Positions 51,096-59,434 of a DNA stretch of 64,000 nt are shown in pieces. Origin of the DNA: Sulfitobacter maritimus (GTDB taxonomy: Bacteria; Pseudomonadota; Alphaproteobacteria; Rhodobacterales; Rhodobacteraceae); contig NZ_JABVBB010000038.1 in assembly GCF_013346665.1 (NCBI RefSeq), positions 434,001 through 498,000 on the forward strand, written 5' to 3'. Positions within the stretch are counted from its first letter, which is position 1. Each line of letters starts with the position of its first letter. Made by a program: the position numbers and the translations under genes. Under the pieces are notes generated by a model. The model was not told where the DNA came from. It did not search any database and saw only the letters and a list, made by a program, of their open reading frames with translations.

Positions 51096-53831
51096 ATGCA
51101 TTCTATGAACGACTATTCCTCGGCCATTCAACTGCGGTCGGATCGGTGGAGCGCCCTGCGCGCCGCCGCCGCCGCCATGTCGCGCGACCCGAAGGGCAAG
51201 GCCGCGGCGCAAGTGCGCGAGGAAATCGAGGCGCTGTTTGACTCGCTGGCGTTGATCGAGCCCTATTGGGCCTTCCCCGGCATGAGCGCCTTTGATCACA
51301 TGCGCCGCCAGTTCGCCCATGGCAATTTCGAAGATCTAGCCTTTGCGGTGAACCGCGTGACCCGCGCCTTGACCACCGGCGCATATCGCCGTCGCACGAT
51401 CCCGCTGGAGCGCGACAGTCTGGATCAGGACGAGCATGACGACGAGGCGATGCTGCCGCCTGAAGCACGCGCCTTGGCTAAACCCTATTTCGAAGTGCTC
51501 ATCGTCGACAATGTGAACGAGCATCAAGAGCGCTGGCTGCGCAGCAACGTTACCCGGATGCGCCGCACCGAAGACCCGTTCATCTATGAAGCCGTCGTGG
51601 TGCCGAGCCTCGAAGACGCCTTGATCGCAGTCATGTTTAACCACAACATTCAAGCGATCGTCGTGCGTCCGGGGCTGACGCTGAAATCAAAGGTGGATCA
51701 GTCTATATTGACTCGCTACCTCGCGCGCGCAGGGGGCCGGGATGAGATCGACGCGCTGGAGCCTGAGAGCTACGGCCCGGAACTCTGCCGGATGATCGCT
51801 AAAGTGCGGCCTGAACTGGATGCCTATCTGGTCACCGAACGCTCGGTCGAGGATATCGCGGGGCTCGATTTGGGGATTTGTCGGCGGGTTTTCTACAACC
51901 AAGAAGACTTTATGGAGTTGCACCTCAATATCCTGCGGGGGGTGCAGGCACGGAATAAGTCACCGTTTTTCACAGCGCTGGTGGAGTATTCAAAACAGCC
52001 CACCGGGGTTTTCCACGCCATGCCCATCAGCCGCGGCAAGTCGATCACGCGCAGCCATTGGATTCAGGATATGGGGGCGTTCTATGGCCCTAATATCTTC
52101 TTGGCCGAGACGTCCGCCACCTCCGGCGGGCTCGACAGTCTGTTGGAACCGAGTGGTCCGATCAAAGAGGCGCAGGAACTGGCGAGCCGCGCTTTCGGCT
52201 CTAAACAGACGTTTTTCGCCACCAATGGCACCTCAACCTGCAACAAAATCGTCGTGCAGGCGCTGGTGCGGCCCGGTGATATCGTGCTGGTCGACCGCGA
52301 CTGCCACAAGTCGCACCACTACGGCATGGTGCTGGCGGGCGCGCAGGTAAGCTACCTCGATAGCTATCCTCTCAACGAATACTCGATGTACGGCGCCGTA
52401 CCGCTGCGGGAGATCAAGGAGCGGCTGCTGGAGCTAAAGGCCGCAGGCAAGCTCGACCGTGTGCGGATGCTTCTGCTGACCAACTGCACCTTCGACGGGC
52501 TGGTCTATAACGTCGAGCAAGTCATGGAGGAATGTCTGGCAATTAAGCCCGATCTCATCTTCCTCTGGGACGAGGCATGGTTCGCATTCGCCCGGTTTAG
52601 TCCCACATATCGTCAGCGCACCGCAATGAACGCGGCCAATGTGCTGCGGGAGAAGTTCAAGTCCGAGGCCCATGCCGACGCCTATGAGGCACAGCAAAAG
52701 ACGCTGAAGGACGCGGACGACGAGACCCTACTCAACACCCGTCTGATTCCGCCACCACAGGCGCGGGTGCGGGCCTATGCCACGCAGTCGACCCACAAGA
52801 CGTTGACCTCGCTGCGTCAAGGGTCGATGATTCACGTTAATGACCAAGACTTCAAAGGCGAGGTCGAGCAGAGCTTCCACGAAGCCTATATGACCCACAC
52901 CTCCACCTCGCCGAACTACCAGATCATCGCCTCGCTGGACGTGGGGCGGCGTCAGGTCGAGCTTGAAGGGTTCGAGTTCGTACAGCGGCAGGTCGAAGCC
53001 GCGATGTCGATGCGCCGTGCGATCAGCGAGCATCCCCTCTTGCGGAAGTATTTCAAAGTGCTTTCCGCCGGAGACATGATCCCAGAGCCGCACCGCGAAA
53101 GCGGCGTGACCAGCTATTACGACGTGGAGCAGGGCTGGACTGATATGTGGGATTGTTGGGAGCAGGATGAATTCGTGCTCGACGCAACCCGCGTGACCTT
53201 GGCCGTGGGCGGCACCGGCTGGGATGGCGATACCTTCAAGACGCAGATTTTGATGGATAAATACGGCATCCAGATCAACAAGACCTCGCGCAATACCGTG
53301 CTGTTCATGACCAACATCGGCACCACGCGCTCCTCGGTCGCCTATCTGATCGAAGTATTGGTCGAGATCGCCAAATCACTCGACGATCTGTTGGATGATG
53401 CCAGCCGGATGGAGCGTCTGTCCTTTGATCGCCGCGTCACCAACCTGATGGAAAACTACCCACCGCTGCCGGATTTCAGCTGCTTCCACGATGCCTTCCG
53501 CGCTGCTGACACGCCCGAAGGCGACATCCGCACGGCCTTCTTCCTCGCCTATGATGAGAAGAACTGTGACTACCTCGATCTCAACGGCTCGCTGCAAGAG
53601 GCGATGGACGCGGGCGATACCGTGGTCTCGGCCAGTTTCATCATCCCCTATCCGCCCGGCTTTCCGATCCTCGTCCCCGGACAGGTCGTCAGTCAGGGAA
53701 TTCTCGATTTCATGCGCGCCTTGGACGTGAGCGAGATCCACGGATACCGGCCCGATCTGGGTCTGCGTGTCTTCACCTCCGAGGCGCTCAACCGCGTGCG
53801 CGGCAAAGACCTTTCTTCTTCACCCGTTTGA
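51096..53831 (+). CDS. Orn/Lys/Arg-type PLP decarboxylase, long form
   Basis: A 911-residue fold-type I decarboxylase, longer than E. coli relatives (about 710-760). The N-terminal 250 residues are a wing/receiver-like domain. PLP contacts are visible: ATNGTSTCNK (375-384), His404 in DRDCHKS, Asp492 in DEAW, and the Schiff-base Lys568 in TQSTHKTLTS. A stretch of about 65 residues between DEAW and STHK is longer than usual. The C-terminal SASFIIPYPPGFPILVPG is conserved. It should release CO2 from a basic amino acid or analogue. AGAGGAC precedes the ATG. Confidence 0.92.
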   Translation: MHSMNDYSSAIQLRSDRWSALRAAAAAMSRDPKGKAAAQVREEIEALFDSLALIEPYWAFPGMSAFDHMRRQFAHGNFEDLAFAVNRVTRALTTGAYRRRTIPLERDSLDQDEHDDEAMLPPEARALAKPYFEVLIVDNVNEHQERWLRSNVTRMRRTEDPFIYEAVVVPSLEDALIAVMFNHNIQAIVVRPGLTLKSKVDQSILTRYLARAGGRDEIDALEPESYGPELCRMIAKVRPELDAYLVTERSVEDIAGLDLGICRRVFYNQEDFMELHLNILRGVQARNKSPFFTALVEYSKQPTGVFHAMPISRGKSITRSHWIQDMGAFYGPNIFLAETSATSGGLDSLLEPSGPIKEAQELASRAFGSKQTFFATNGTSTCNKIVVQALVRPGDIVLVDRDCHKSHHYGMVLAGAQVSYLDSYPLNEYSMYGAVPLREIKERLLELKAAGKLDRVRMLLLTNCTFDGLVYNVEQVMEECLAIKPDLIFLWDEAWFAFARFSPTYRQRTAMNAANVLREKFKSEAHADAYEAQQKTLKDADDETLLNTRLIPPPQARVRAYATQSTHKTLTSLRQGSMIHVNDQDFKGEVEQSFHEAYMTHTSTSPNYQIIASLDVGRRQVELEGFEFVQRQVEAAMSMRRAISEHPLLRKYFKVLSAGDMIPEPHRESGVTSYYDVEQGWTDMWDCWEQDEFVLDATRVTLAVGGTGWDGDTFKTQILMDKYGIQINKTSRNTVLFMTNIGTTRSSVAYLIEVLVEIAKSLDDLLDDASRMERLSFDRRVTNLMENYPPLPDFSCFHDAFRAADTPEGDIRTAFFLAYDEKNCDYLDLNGSLQEAMDAGDTVVSASFIIPYPPGFPILVPGQVVSQGILDFMRALDVSEIHGYRPDLGLRVFTSEALNRVRGKDLSSSPV

Positions 53832-53848
53832 CCAAAAGGACCTACGAC

Positions 53849-55306
53849 ATGGCAACAGTACTTAAGAATATCTCTGAAATCCGCCGGTTCTTTCATCGAA
53901 ACGAAGACCCTGTTTATTTCATCTCGGCCACCAATTTTAACCTGTTGGGCCTGGATGAATGGGTGAAGAACTTCAAATATATCTGCTACATCGACTGCTA
54001 CGGCGGCAAACATCCCAACGTCTTTTGCCCCTCGGAACAGCCGCACGCGGAGTTCCAGAGCATTGAGGATATCAACAACTACCTCCTGCAGCACAAAGAG
54101 GTCATCGACTTCATCAAGCGCCGCGGCGGCAAGCCCAAGTTTGTCTTCTTGATGTTCGACGAAGAAACCGAGCGCTTATCCAAAGAGCTTGGCGCCGAAG
54201 TCTGGTTCCCGAAGGCCAAACTGCGCCAATCGATGGACAACAAGATCGAGACCGTGCGCATCGGCAACAAGGCCGGCGTGCCATCGGTGCCCAATGTGCT
54301 GGCCGAAGTAAAGTCTTATGAGGATTTGAAAAAGACCTGTGAAAAGGCAGGGATTGGCAATGATCTGGTGCTGCAATCAGCCTATGGCGACAGCGGGCAC
54401 ACGACGTTCTTTATCAAATCCGAAGCTGACTTCCGCCGCCATGAGAGCGAGATCGTCGGTGAAGGTGAGATCAAGATCATGAAGCGGATTGACTGTCGTG
54501 GTGCCGCGATTGAGGCTTGCGCCACCAAAGAAGGCACGATCGTTGGCCCGCTGATGACCGAACTCGTAGGCTTCAAGGAACTGACGCCCTATCGCGGCGG
54601 CTGGTGTGGCAATGAAATCCTCGCCACAGCTTTCCCGCCCAAGGTGCGCGAGAAGGCGCGTGATCTGACGTTCAAGTTCGGTGAGCAGCTGCGCAAGGAA
54701 GGCTATCGCGGCTATTTCGAGTTGGATTTCCTGATCGACAAAAAGACCGGTGACTTGTGGCTCGGCGAGCTAAACCCGCGCATCACCGGCGCCTCTTCGA
54801 TGACCAACCACGCCGCTTTTGCCCATGCCGACGCACCGCTCTTCCTGTTCCACTTGCTGGAGTTCTCGAAAAAGAAGTTCAACCTTGATGTGGACGAATT
54901 AAACGCCCGCTGGGCCGATCCTCAGAATATCGACGGGTGGAGCCAGATGGTCATCAAACACACCGATGACAGCGTCGACATCTGCACCGAAGCGCCCGAG
55001 ACCGGCATTTACAAGATGAAGGAGGACGGCAGCGTGGTCTTTGACCGCTTCGATTACCACCGCCGGGCGGTGGAGAGCGAGAACGAAGCCTTCTTCCTGC
55101 GTATCCTGCAACCGGGTGATTACCGCTATGAGGGGGCCGACATCGGTATCCTTGTGACGCGGGGTCGTTCGATGACGAAGTCTTTCCAGTTGAATGAGCG
55201 GGCGAAAAAGTGGATTCACGGGATCAAGCGCAGCGTGGACGGCAAACCCATTCCCTCTGCTTCTGCCGGACCGGAGTTTTCGGACCCGGCGTTCAAGATC
55301 CTGTAG
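53849..55306 (+). CDS. ATP-grasp ligase (biotin-carboxylase-like annotation likely)
   Basis: A 485-residue protein with an ATP-grasp domain at about 120-340: LVLQSAYGDSGHTTFFIKS in the nucleotide loop, then YFELDFLID and LWLGELNPRITGASSMTNH with the metal-binding Glu and Asn. Such enzymes activate a carboxylate as acyl phosphate and join it to an amine or other nucleophile. There is no biotin carrier or carboxyltransferase nearby, so acetyl-CoA-type carboxylation is unlikely. It starts 17 bases after the decarboxylase, AAAGGA upstream, suggesting the decarboxylase product is its amine. Confidence 0.85.
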   Translation: MATVLKNISEIRRFFHRNEDPVYFISATNFNLLGLDEWVKNFKYICYIDCYGGKHPNVFCPSEQPHAEFQSIEDINNYLLQHKEVIDFIKRRGGKPKFVFLMFDEETERLSKELGAEVWFPKAKLRQSMDNKIETVRIGNKAGVPSVPNVLAEVKSYEDLKKTCEKAGIGNDLVLQSAYGDSGHTTFFIKSEADFRRHESEIVGEGEIKIMKRIDCRGAAIEACATKEGTIVGPLMTELVGFKELTPYRGGWCGNEILATAFPPKVREKARDLTFKFGEQLRKEGYRGYFELDFLIDKKTGDLWLGELNPRITGASSMTNHAAFAHADAPLFLFHLLEFSKKKFNLDVDELNARWADPQNIDGWSQMVIKHTDDSVDICTEAPETGIYKMKEDGSVVFDRFDYHRRAVESENEAFFLRILQPGDYRYEGADIGILVTRGRSMTKSFQLNERAKKWIHGIKRSVDGKPIPSASAGPEFSDPAFKIL

Positions 55307-55323
55307 CAAGATGAAAGGCCGCG

Positions 55324-56295
55324 ATGTACTGGCGCGCACTGTCCGAAGATCAGCCCGGCCCCAAGTGGGCCGGTCTCTTCGCGGCCTATTGGCCGGACTA
55401 CCACGCGTGGTGGCTAAAGGAAGGTGAGGCCGCGCGGCCGACCTATGCCCAATGCCGCCGCGCCTTGGGTAAGCACATGCCCGAGATGCTGCCGCTGTAT
55501 GACGAGCTTTGCACCCTCGCGGGTGGCGGCGATCATGCGGCTCGGTTCCTGAGTTTCTACTGTTTGCCCCCCTATCTGGCAGCCTGTAGCCAAGCGATCT
55601 GGGCGGGCAAGGAGCCTGTCATGGTGCGTAACTATGACTACAATCCCAAATCCTTTGACGCGATGGTGCTGCGGACCAATTGGCAGGGGCGTCAGGTTAT
55701 GGGGACATCGGATGGGCTTTGGGGTTTGGTCGATGGGGTGAATGATGCCGGGTTGGCGATATCGCTGACCTTTGGCGGGCGGCGTGTGGTGGGCGATGGC
55801 TTTGGCGTGCCTCTGATCCTGCGCTATGTTTTGCAGACCTGCGAGACGACAGAGCAAGCGAGCGAGGTGCTGGCCCGCGTGCCGACGCATATGAGCTATA
55901 ACGTCACCGTGCTTGACCGCAAACGCAACTACATCACGGCCATGATGGCGCCGGATCGGCCTGCGGTAATCACCCGCGCTGCGGTGGCGACGAACCATCA
56001 GGAGAACGTCGAATGGGTCAGTCACGCTCGCTTTACTGCGACGGTTGAGCGCGAGCGTTATTTGCTGCAACGTTTGCGTCTGCACCGCGACCCGGAGGAG
56101 AAGTTCATCAACGCTTTCCTGAAACCCCCGCTCTATTCTACCGCCTTTAAAGCGGGCTTTGGCACGCTTTACACAGCCGTGTACCGGCCCCGTAAACGCG
56201 AGATGGAATTGCGTTGGCCGGGGACGGTCTGGTCGCTGTCTCTCTCTGACTTCAACGAAGGAGCGCGGGAAGTGCTGATGCCGGGGGCCGCATGA
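55324..56295 (+). CDS. C45-family self-processing acyltransferase/hydrolase
   Basis: A 323-residue member of the C45 (isopenicillin-N acyltransferase-like) N-terminal-nucleophile family. Cys88 in YLAACSQAIW is the likely self-cleavage and nucleophile residue, and MVRNYDYNP (100-108) and GLVDGVNDAGLAISLTFGG are family blocks. These enzymes cut or exchange amide acyl groups. It lies 17 bases after the ATP-grasp gene, so it may break or rearrange the amide that enzyme makes. Its stop overlaps the racemase-like gene by ATGA. Confidence 0.88.
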   Translation: MYWRALSEDQPGPKWAGLFAAYWPDYHAWWLKEGEAARPTYAQCRRALGKHMPEMLPLYDELCTLAGGGDHAARFLSFYCLPPYLAACSQAIWAGKEPVMVRNYDYNPKSFDAMVLRTNWQGRQVMGTSDGLWGLVDGVNDAGLAISLTFGGRRVVGDGFGVPLILRYVLQTCETTEQASEVLARVPTHMSYNVTVLDRKRNYITAMMAPDRPAVITRAAVATNHQENVEWVSHARFTATVERERYLLQRLRLHRDPEEKFINAFLKPPLYSTAFKAGFGTLYTAVYRPRKREMELRWPGTVWSLSLSDFNEGAREVLMPGAA

Positions 56296-57398
56296 ACGAC
56301 GGGACGCGCACAGGGCCATTGGCCTCTTTAAGAGTTGTCGAATTCTCCGGTCTTGGCCCGGCGCCGCTGGCGGGGCAGTTGCTGGCGGATCTGGGGGCCG
56401 ATGTAATCACGGTGGACCGCAAAGCCGCCCCTGCCGATCCGTCTGAAATCAACCGTCGCGGCAAGCGCTCGGTCGTTTTGGATCTAAAATCGCCTTCGGG
56501 TTTGGCGGCCGCCAAGCGGCTGATTGCCTCCTGTGACGTGCTGATCGAAGGCTTCCGCCCCGGTGTGATGGAGCGTCTTGGTCTCGGGCCAGAGGACTGT
56601 CCCGAGCGCCTGATCTATGGCCGCATGACGGGCTGGGGGCAAACAGGACCTTGGGCGCAAAGAGCAGGGCACGACATCAACTATTTGGCCCTGACCGGCG
56701 CGCTTCATGCGATGGGGTCGAAAGACACGCCGCCTGTGCCGCCGCTTAATCTGGCGGCAGACTATGGCGGCGGCACGATGTTTTTATTGTTCGGCATCCT
56801 TTCAGCGGTGATCGAACGTGGCGTCACGGGCAAGGGGCAAACCGTCGATGCGGCTATGGTCGACGGTGTGCCTGCGATGATGGGGCTGATCCACGGGATG
56901 CTGGCGCAGGGGGCATGGACCGAAGAGCGTGCGTCGAACTGGCTTGATGGCGCCGCGCCCTTCTACCGCTGCTACACATGTTCAGACGGGAAATTCATTG
57001 CTGTAGGCGCGTTAGAGCCGCAGTTCTTTGCCATTTTGCTGGAGCGGCTAGAACTGCCTGCGGAATACCTCAGCACTCAAAATGACAGGGCAACTTGGAC
57101 CGCGCGAAGCGCTGAGTTTGCCGCCCTTTTCGCCACCCGAACAAGGGACGAATGGGCGGCGCATTTCGATGGGACAGATGCCTGCGTGGCCCCTGTTCTC
57201 AGCTTTTCCGAAGCGCCAAATCATCCGCAAATGGCGGCCCGGCGCAATCTGGTCGAGGTGCAGGGCGTGCCGCAATCTGGTTATGCGCCGCGCTTCGGAG
57301 CCCACAATCCACGGATGCCCACAGCGCCGCGTGCGATAGGAGGGGATACTGCCGAGGTGCTGGCTGAGATCGGCCTGACCCCCGACGATCTAACATAA
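56292..57398 (+). CDS. CoA-transferase family III / alpha-methylacyl-CoA racemase-like
   Basis: A 368-residue CaiB/BaiF family protein. His127 in RAGHDINYLALTGALH and Asp157 in LAADYGGG correspond to His126 and Asp156 of the Mycobacterium alpha-methylacyl-CoA racemase, favouring epimerisation over CoA transfer; GFRPGVMERLGLGP and GKGQTVDAAMVDG are family blocks. It overlaps the C45 gene by four bases and ends at a strong terminator, closing the long co-directional unit begun at 45620. Confidence 0.9.
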   Translation: MNDGTRTGPLASLRVVEFSGLGPAPLAGQLLADLGADVITVDRKAAPADPSEINRRGKRSVVLDLKSPSGLAAAKRLIASCDVLIEGFRPGVMERLGLGPEDCPERLIYGRMTGWGQTGPWAQRAGHDINYLALTGALHAMGSKDTPPVPPLNLAADYGGGTMFLLFGILSAVIERGVTGKGQTVDAAMVDGVPAMMGLIHGMLAQGAWTEERASNWLDGAAPFYRCYTCSDGKFIAVGALEPQFFAILLERLELPAEYLSTQNDRATWTARSAEFAALFATRTRDEWAAHFDGTDACVAPVLSFSEAPNHPQMAARRNLVEVQGVPQSGYAPRFGAHNPRMPTAPRAIGGDTAEVLAEIGLTPDDLT

Positions 57399-57400
57399 AA

Positions 57401-57424
57401 GCCCCCGGCGACGATGCCGGGGGC
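57401..57424. terminator. terminator ending the TAXI-decarboxylase unit
   Basis: GCCCCCGGC-GACGAT-GCCGGGGGC forms a 9-bp stem two bases after the racemase-like stop. Four As precede it, giving Ts on the minus strand, so it may also end the opposing DJ-1-like gene. Confidence 0.88.
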
Positions 57425-57447
57425 AATCTCTTTCAACATGGATCGAG

Positions 57448-58008
57448 TTAGGCTGCTCTGCGCTCGTGTTTGCCTTCTTCGATCTCTTCGACGATCTTGG
57501 ACACAAAAGCGTCCAGATCATCTGGCGACCGGCTGGTTACGATGCCTTGGTCGGTCACGACCTCGCTGTCTTCATATTTCGCGCCCGCGTTCTTCACGTC
57601 TGTCGCGATGGAGGGATAGCAGGTGGCCTTGCGCCCTTCGATGACGCTCGCCTCAATCAGCAACCACGGAGCGTGGCAGATTGCGGCCACCGTCTTGCCG
57701 CTATCATGGAATTTGCGGATCAGCGAAACGGCGTCTTTGTTCACCCGCAGCAAGTCCGGGTTGATCTGACCGCCCGGCAGGACAATGGCGTGATAGTCCT
57801 CGACCTTTACATCGGCCAGAGCAAGATCGGCGGGGATGCTGTTGCCCCAGTCATCTTTGTCCCAACCTTTAATCTCGTCGCCTTCGGGGCTGGCCACACG
57901 CACGGTGGCTCCACGATCCCGTAGGTCTTTCAGTGGCTTTTCCAACTCCGATTGCTCAAAGCCATCGGTGGCGAGGATCAGGATTTTCGCAGTGTTGATA
58001 TCGGTCAT
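57448..58008 (-). CDS. DJ-1/PfpI family protein
   Basis: A 186-residue class I glutamine-amidotransferase-like protein. Glu18 (DGFEQSE), the oxyanion-region LPGGQINPD and nucleophile Cys111 in AAICHAPWLL make the PfpI/YhbO signature. Members are reported as stress-related deglycases, proteases or chaperones. ATG 58006-58008 has AAAAGGAG upstream. A GGAAC-N16-TGTT pattern upstream (58039-58063) links it to the EcfG stress regulon. Convergent with the racemase-like gene. Confidence 0.9.
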   Translation of the reverse strand: MTDINTAKILILATDGFEQSELEKPLKDLRDRGATVRVASPEGDEIKGWDKDDWGNSIPADLALADVKVEDYHAIVLPGGQINPDLLRVNKDAVSLIRKFHDSGKTVAAICHAPWLLIEASVIEGRKATCYPSIATDVKNAGAKYEDSEVVTDQGIVTSRSPDDLDAFVSKIVEEIEEGKHERRAA

Positions 58009-58038
58009 TGCTGTCTCCTTTTGAATCTTCTGAAGCTC

Positions 58039-58063
58039 AACAACCGCTTGGCTTTCATGTTCC
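58039..58063 (-). promoter_or_regulatory. candidate EcfG-type promoter of the DJ-1/PfpI gene
   Basis: On the minus strand GGAAC (58063-58059), 16 bases, then TGTT (58042-58039), 31 bases before the start codon. The match and spacing agree with the promoter proposed for phyR. Confidence 0.6.
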
Positions 58064-58172
58064 ACCGGGCTTTGCCCCTCCGCGAGAAGCCGCCACCGGG
58101 TAGGCGGACAAAGAGGTGAGGGGGCGTGAATATTAGTGGTCTTTTGGGGCGCGCATCATATATCCCGAAGCA

Positions 58173-58817
58173 ATGGATCATGCCGCAATTTCCCTTGCAG
58201 ACCTGCCTTTGGATGAGTTGATCGTCTGTCCGCAGTGCGATGCCACCTACCGGCTGCGACGGCCTGGCCATGGTGAGCGTGCGGTCTGCAGTCGGTGCCA
58301 CACGACCCTCATCAACCACCGCCGCAATGCCGGTTTGCAGATTATCGCGGTGTCGGTTGCGGTTTTGGTGTTGATCATTGGCGCGACCATATTCCCGTTC
58401 CTGCGGATCGATGCGGCTGGCACCAGCAATGCGGTATCCGTGCTGGACGCCGCGCTGGCCTTTGGTGGGCCGATGATCCTGCTGTCATTGGCAACCGCGG
58501 CGCTGATCGTTTTTATCCCGTTGCTCCGTGTGGTGCTCACCCTCTATGTCTTGATCCCCATCGTTTTGGACCGACCCCCCGCGCGGCATGCTGTGCCTGC
58601 CTTTCGTTTGTCCGAAGGGCTGAAGCCGTGGTCCATGGCCGAGGTTTTCGCGATCGGTTGCGCTGTGGCCTTGGTCAAAGTGGCGGATTTGGCGGATGTC
58701 GAATTCGGCCCTGCGTTCTATATGTTCGGGGCATTGGTGGTGCTGGTCATCGCGCAAGACAGATTTTTATGTAAATGGTCGGTATGGCACTCACTGGAAC
58801 ACCCGAAAAAATCGTAA
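58173..58817 (+). CDS. paraquat-inducible protein A-like membrane protein (first half-size PqiA)
   Basis: A 214-residue protein with a zinc-ribbon-like N-terminus (VCPQCDATYRL ... VCSRCHTTL) and four hydrophobic segments (about 52-75, 95-118, 120-135, 165-190). E. coli PqiA has two such modules in one chain; here each is a separate gene. PqiA works with the PqiB tunnel and PqiC lipoprotein in envelope lipid transport. The end overlaps the second pqiA-like gene by 43 bases. Confidence 0.88.
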   Translation: MDHAAISLADLPLDELIVCPQCDATYRLRRPGHGERAVCSRCHTTLINHRRNAGLQIIAVSVAVLVLIIGATIFPFLRIDAAGTSNAVSVLDAALAFGGPMILLSLATAALIVFIPLLRVVLTLYVLIPIVLDRPPARHAVPAFRLSEGLKPWSMAEVFAIGCAVALVKVADLADVEFGPAFYMFGALVVLVIAQDRFLCKWSVWHSLEHPKKS

Positions 58818-59434
58818 GCGCACGGGAATTGGGCATCGTCGCCTGTACGCGCTGTACCAAGCCTTGGCCGATGGGCACGCGGACCTGTGGACGCTGTGGT
58901 CACCGTCTAGTTTCACGCGACCGGCTGAGCTTGCAGCGGGTCTGGGCGTTCTGGACCGTTGGGCTGATGTGCTACATCCCCGCCAATATCTACCCTATGC
59001 TGAAAACCCGGACGCTGTTCCAGGTCGACGAAAGCACGATCATCGGCGGGGCGGTCGAACTGGCTCAATATGGCAACTGGGGGATCGCCTTTATCATTCT
59101 CTTCGCCTCTGTCGCCATTCCACTGGGCAAGTTCTTTGCCGTGGCTTATCTGGCGCTCAGCGTGCAGCGGGGGTGGGCGACGTCCCAGCGTCAACGGCAA
59201 TATCTGTACGAAGTGGTCGAGTATATTGGGCGCTGGTCCATGATCGACATCTTTGTGGTTGCGATTTTATCATCTCTGGTGCAACTCAAGACACTGGCAT
59301 CCATCAATCCGGGAGCCGCGAGCATTTTCTTCGCCCTCTCCGTGATATTCACGATGTTGGCTGCGCAAGCGTTTGACTCCCGTATGATCTGGGATGCTCA
59401 CGCCAAAGACGAAGGCCCGAACCGCAATGACTGA
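58775..59434 (+). CDS. paraquat-inducible protein A-like membrane protein (second half-size PqiA)
   Basis: A 219-residue protein with its own ribbon (CTRCTKPWPMGTRTCGRCGH) and four hydrophobic segments; LMCYIPANIYPMLKTRTLFQ and VVEYIGRWSMIDIFVVAILS are strong PqiA signatures. It begins inside the preceding gene in another frame; ATG 58775 or 58784 could be used, and no clear ribosome site is seen, implying coupled translation. The last 8 bases overlap pqiB. Confidence 0.9.
   Translation: MVGMALTGTPEKIVSARELGIVACTRCTKPWPMGTRTCGRCGHRLVSRDRLSLQRVWAFWTVGLMCYIPANIYPMLKTRTLFQVDESTIIGGAVELAQYGNWGIAFIILFASVAIPLGKFFAVAYLALSVQRGWATSQRQRQYLYEVVEYIGRWSMIDIFVVAILSSLVQLKTLASINPGAASIFFALSVIFTMLAAQAFDSRMIWDAHAKDEGPNRND

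Noticed and set aside
53849-55306. reading this gene as a biotin carboxylase subunit
   Set aside because: No biotin carrier or carboxyltransferase is encoded in the window and the gene context is amine and amide chemistry.
58173-59434. a sequencing frameshift splitting one pqiA
   Set aside because: Each half has its own start, zinc ribbon and complete set of helices, and the overlap of 43 bases is codable in both frames; two genes are more likely.
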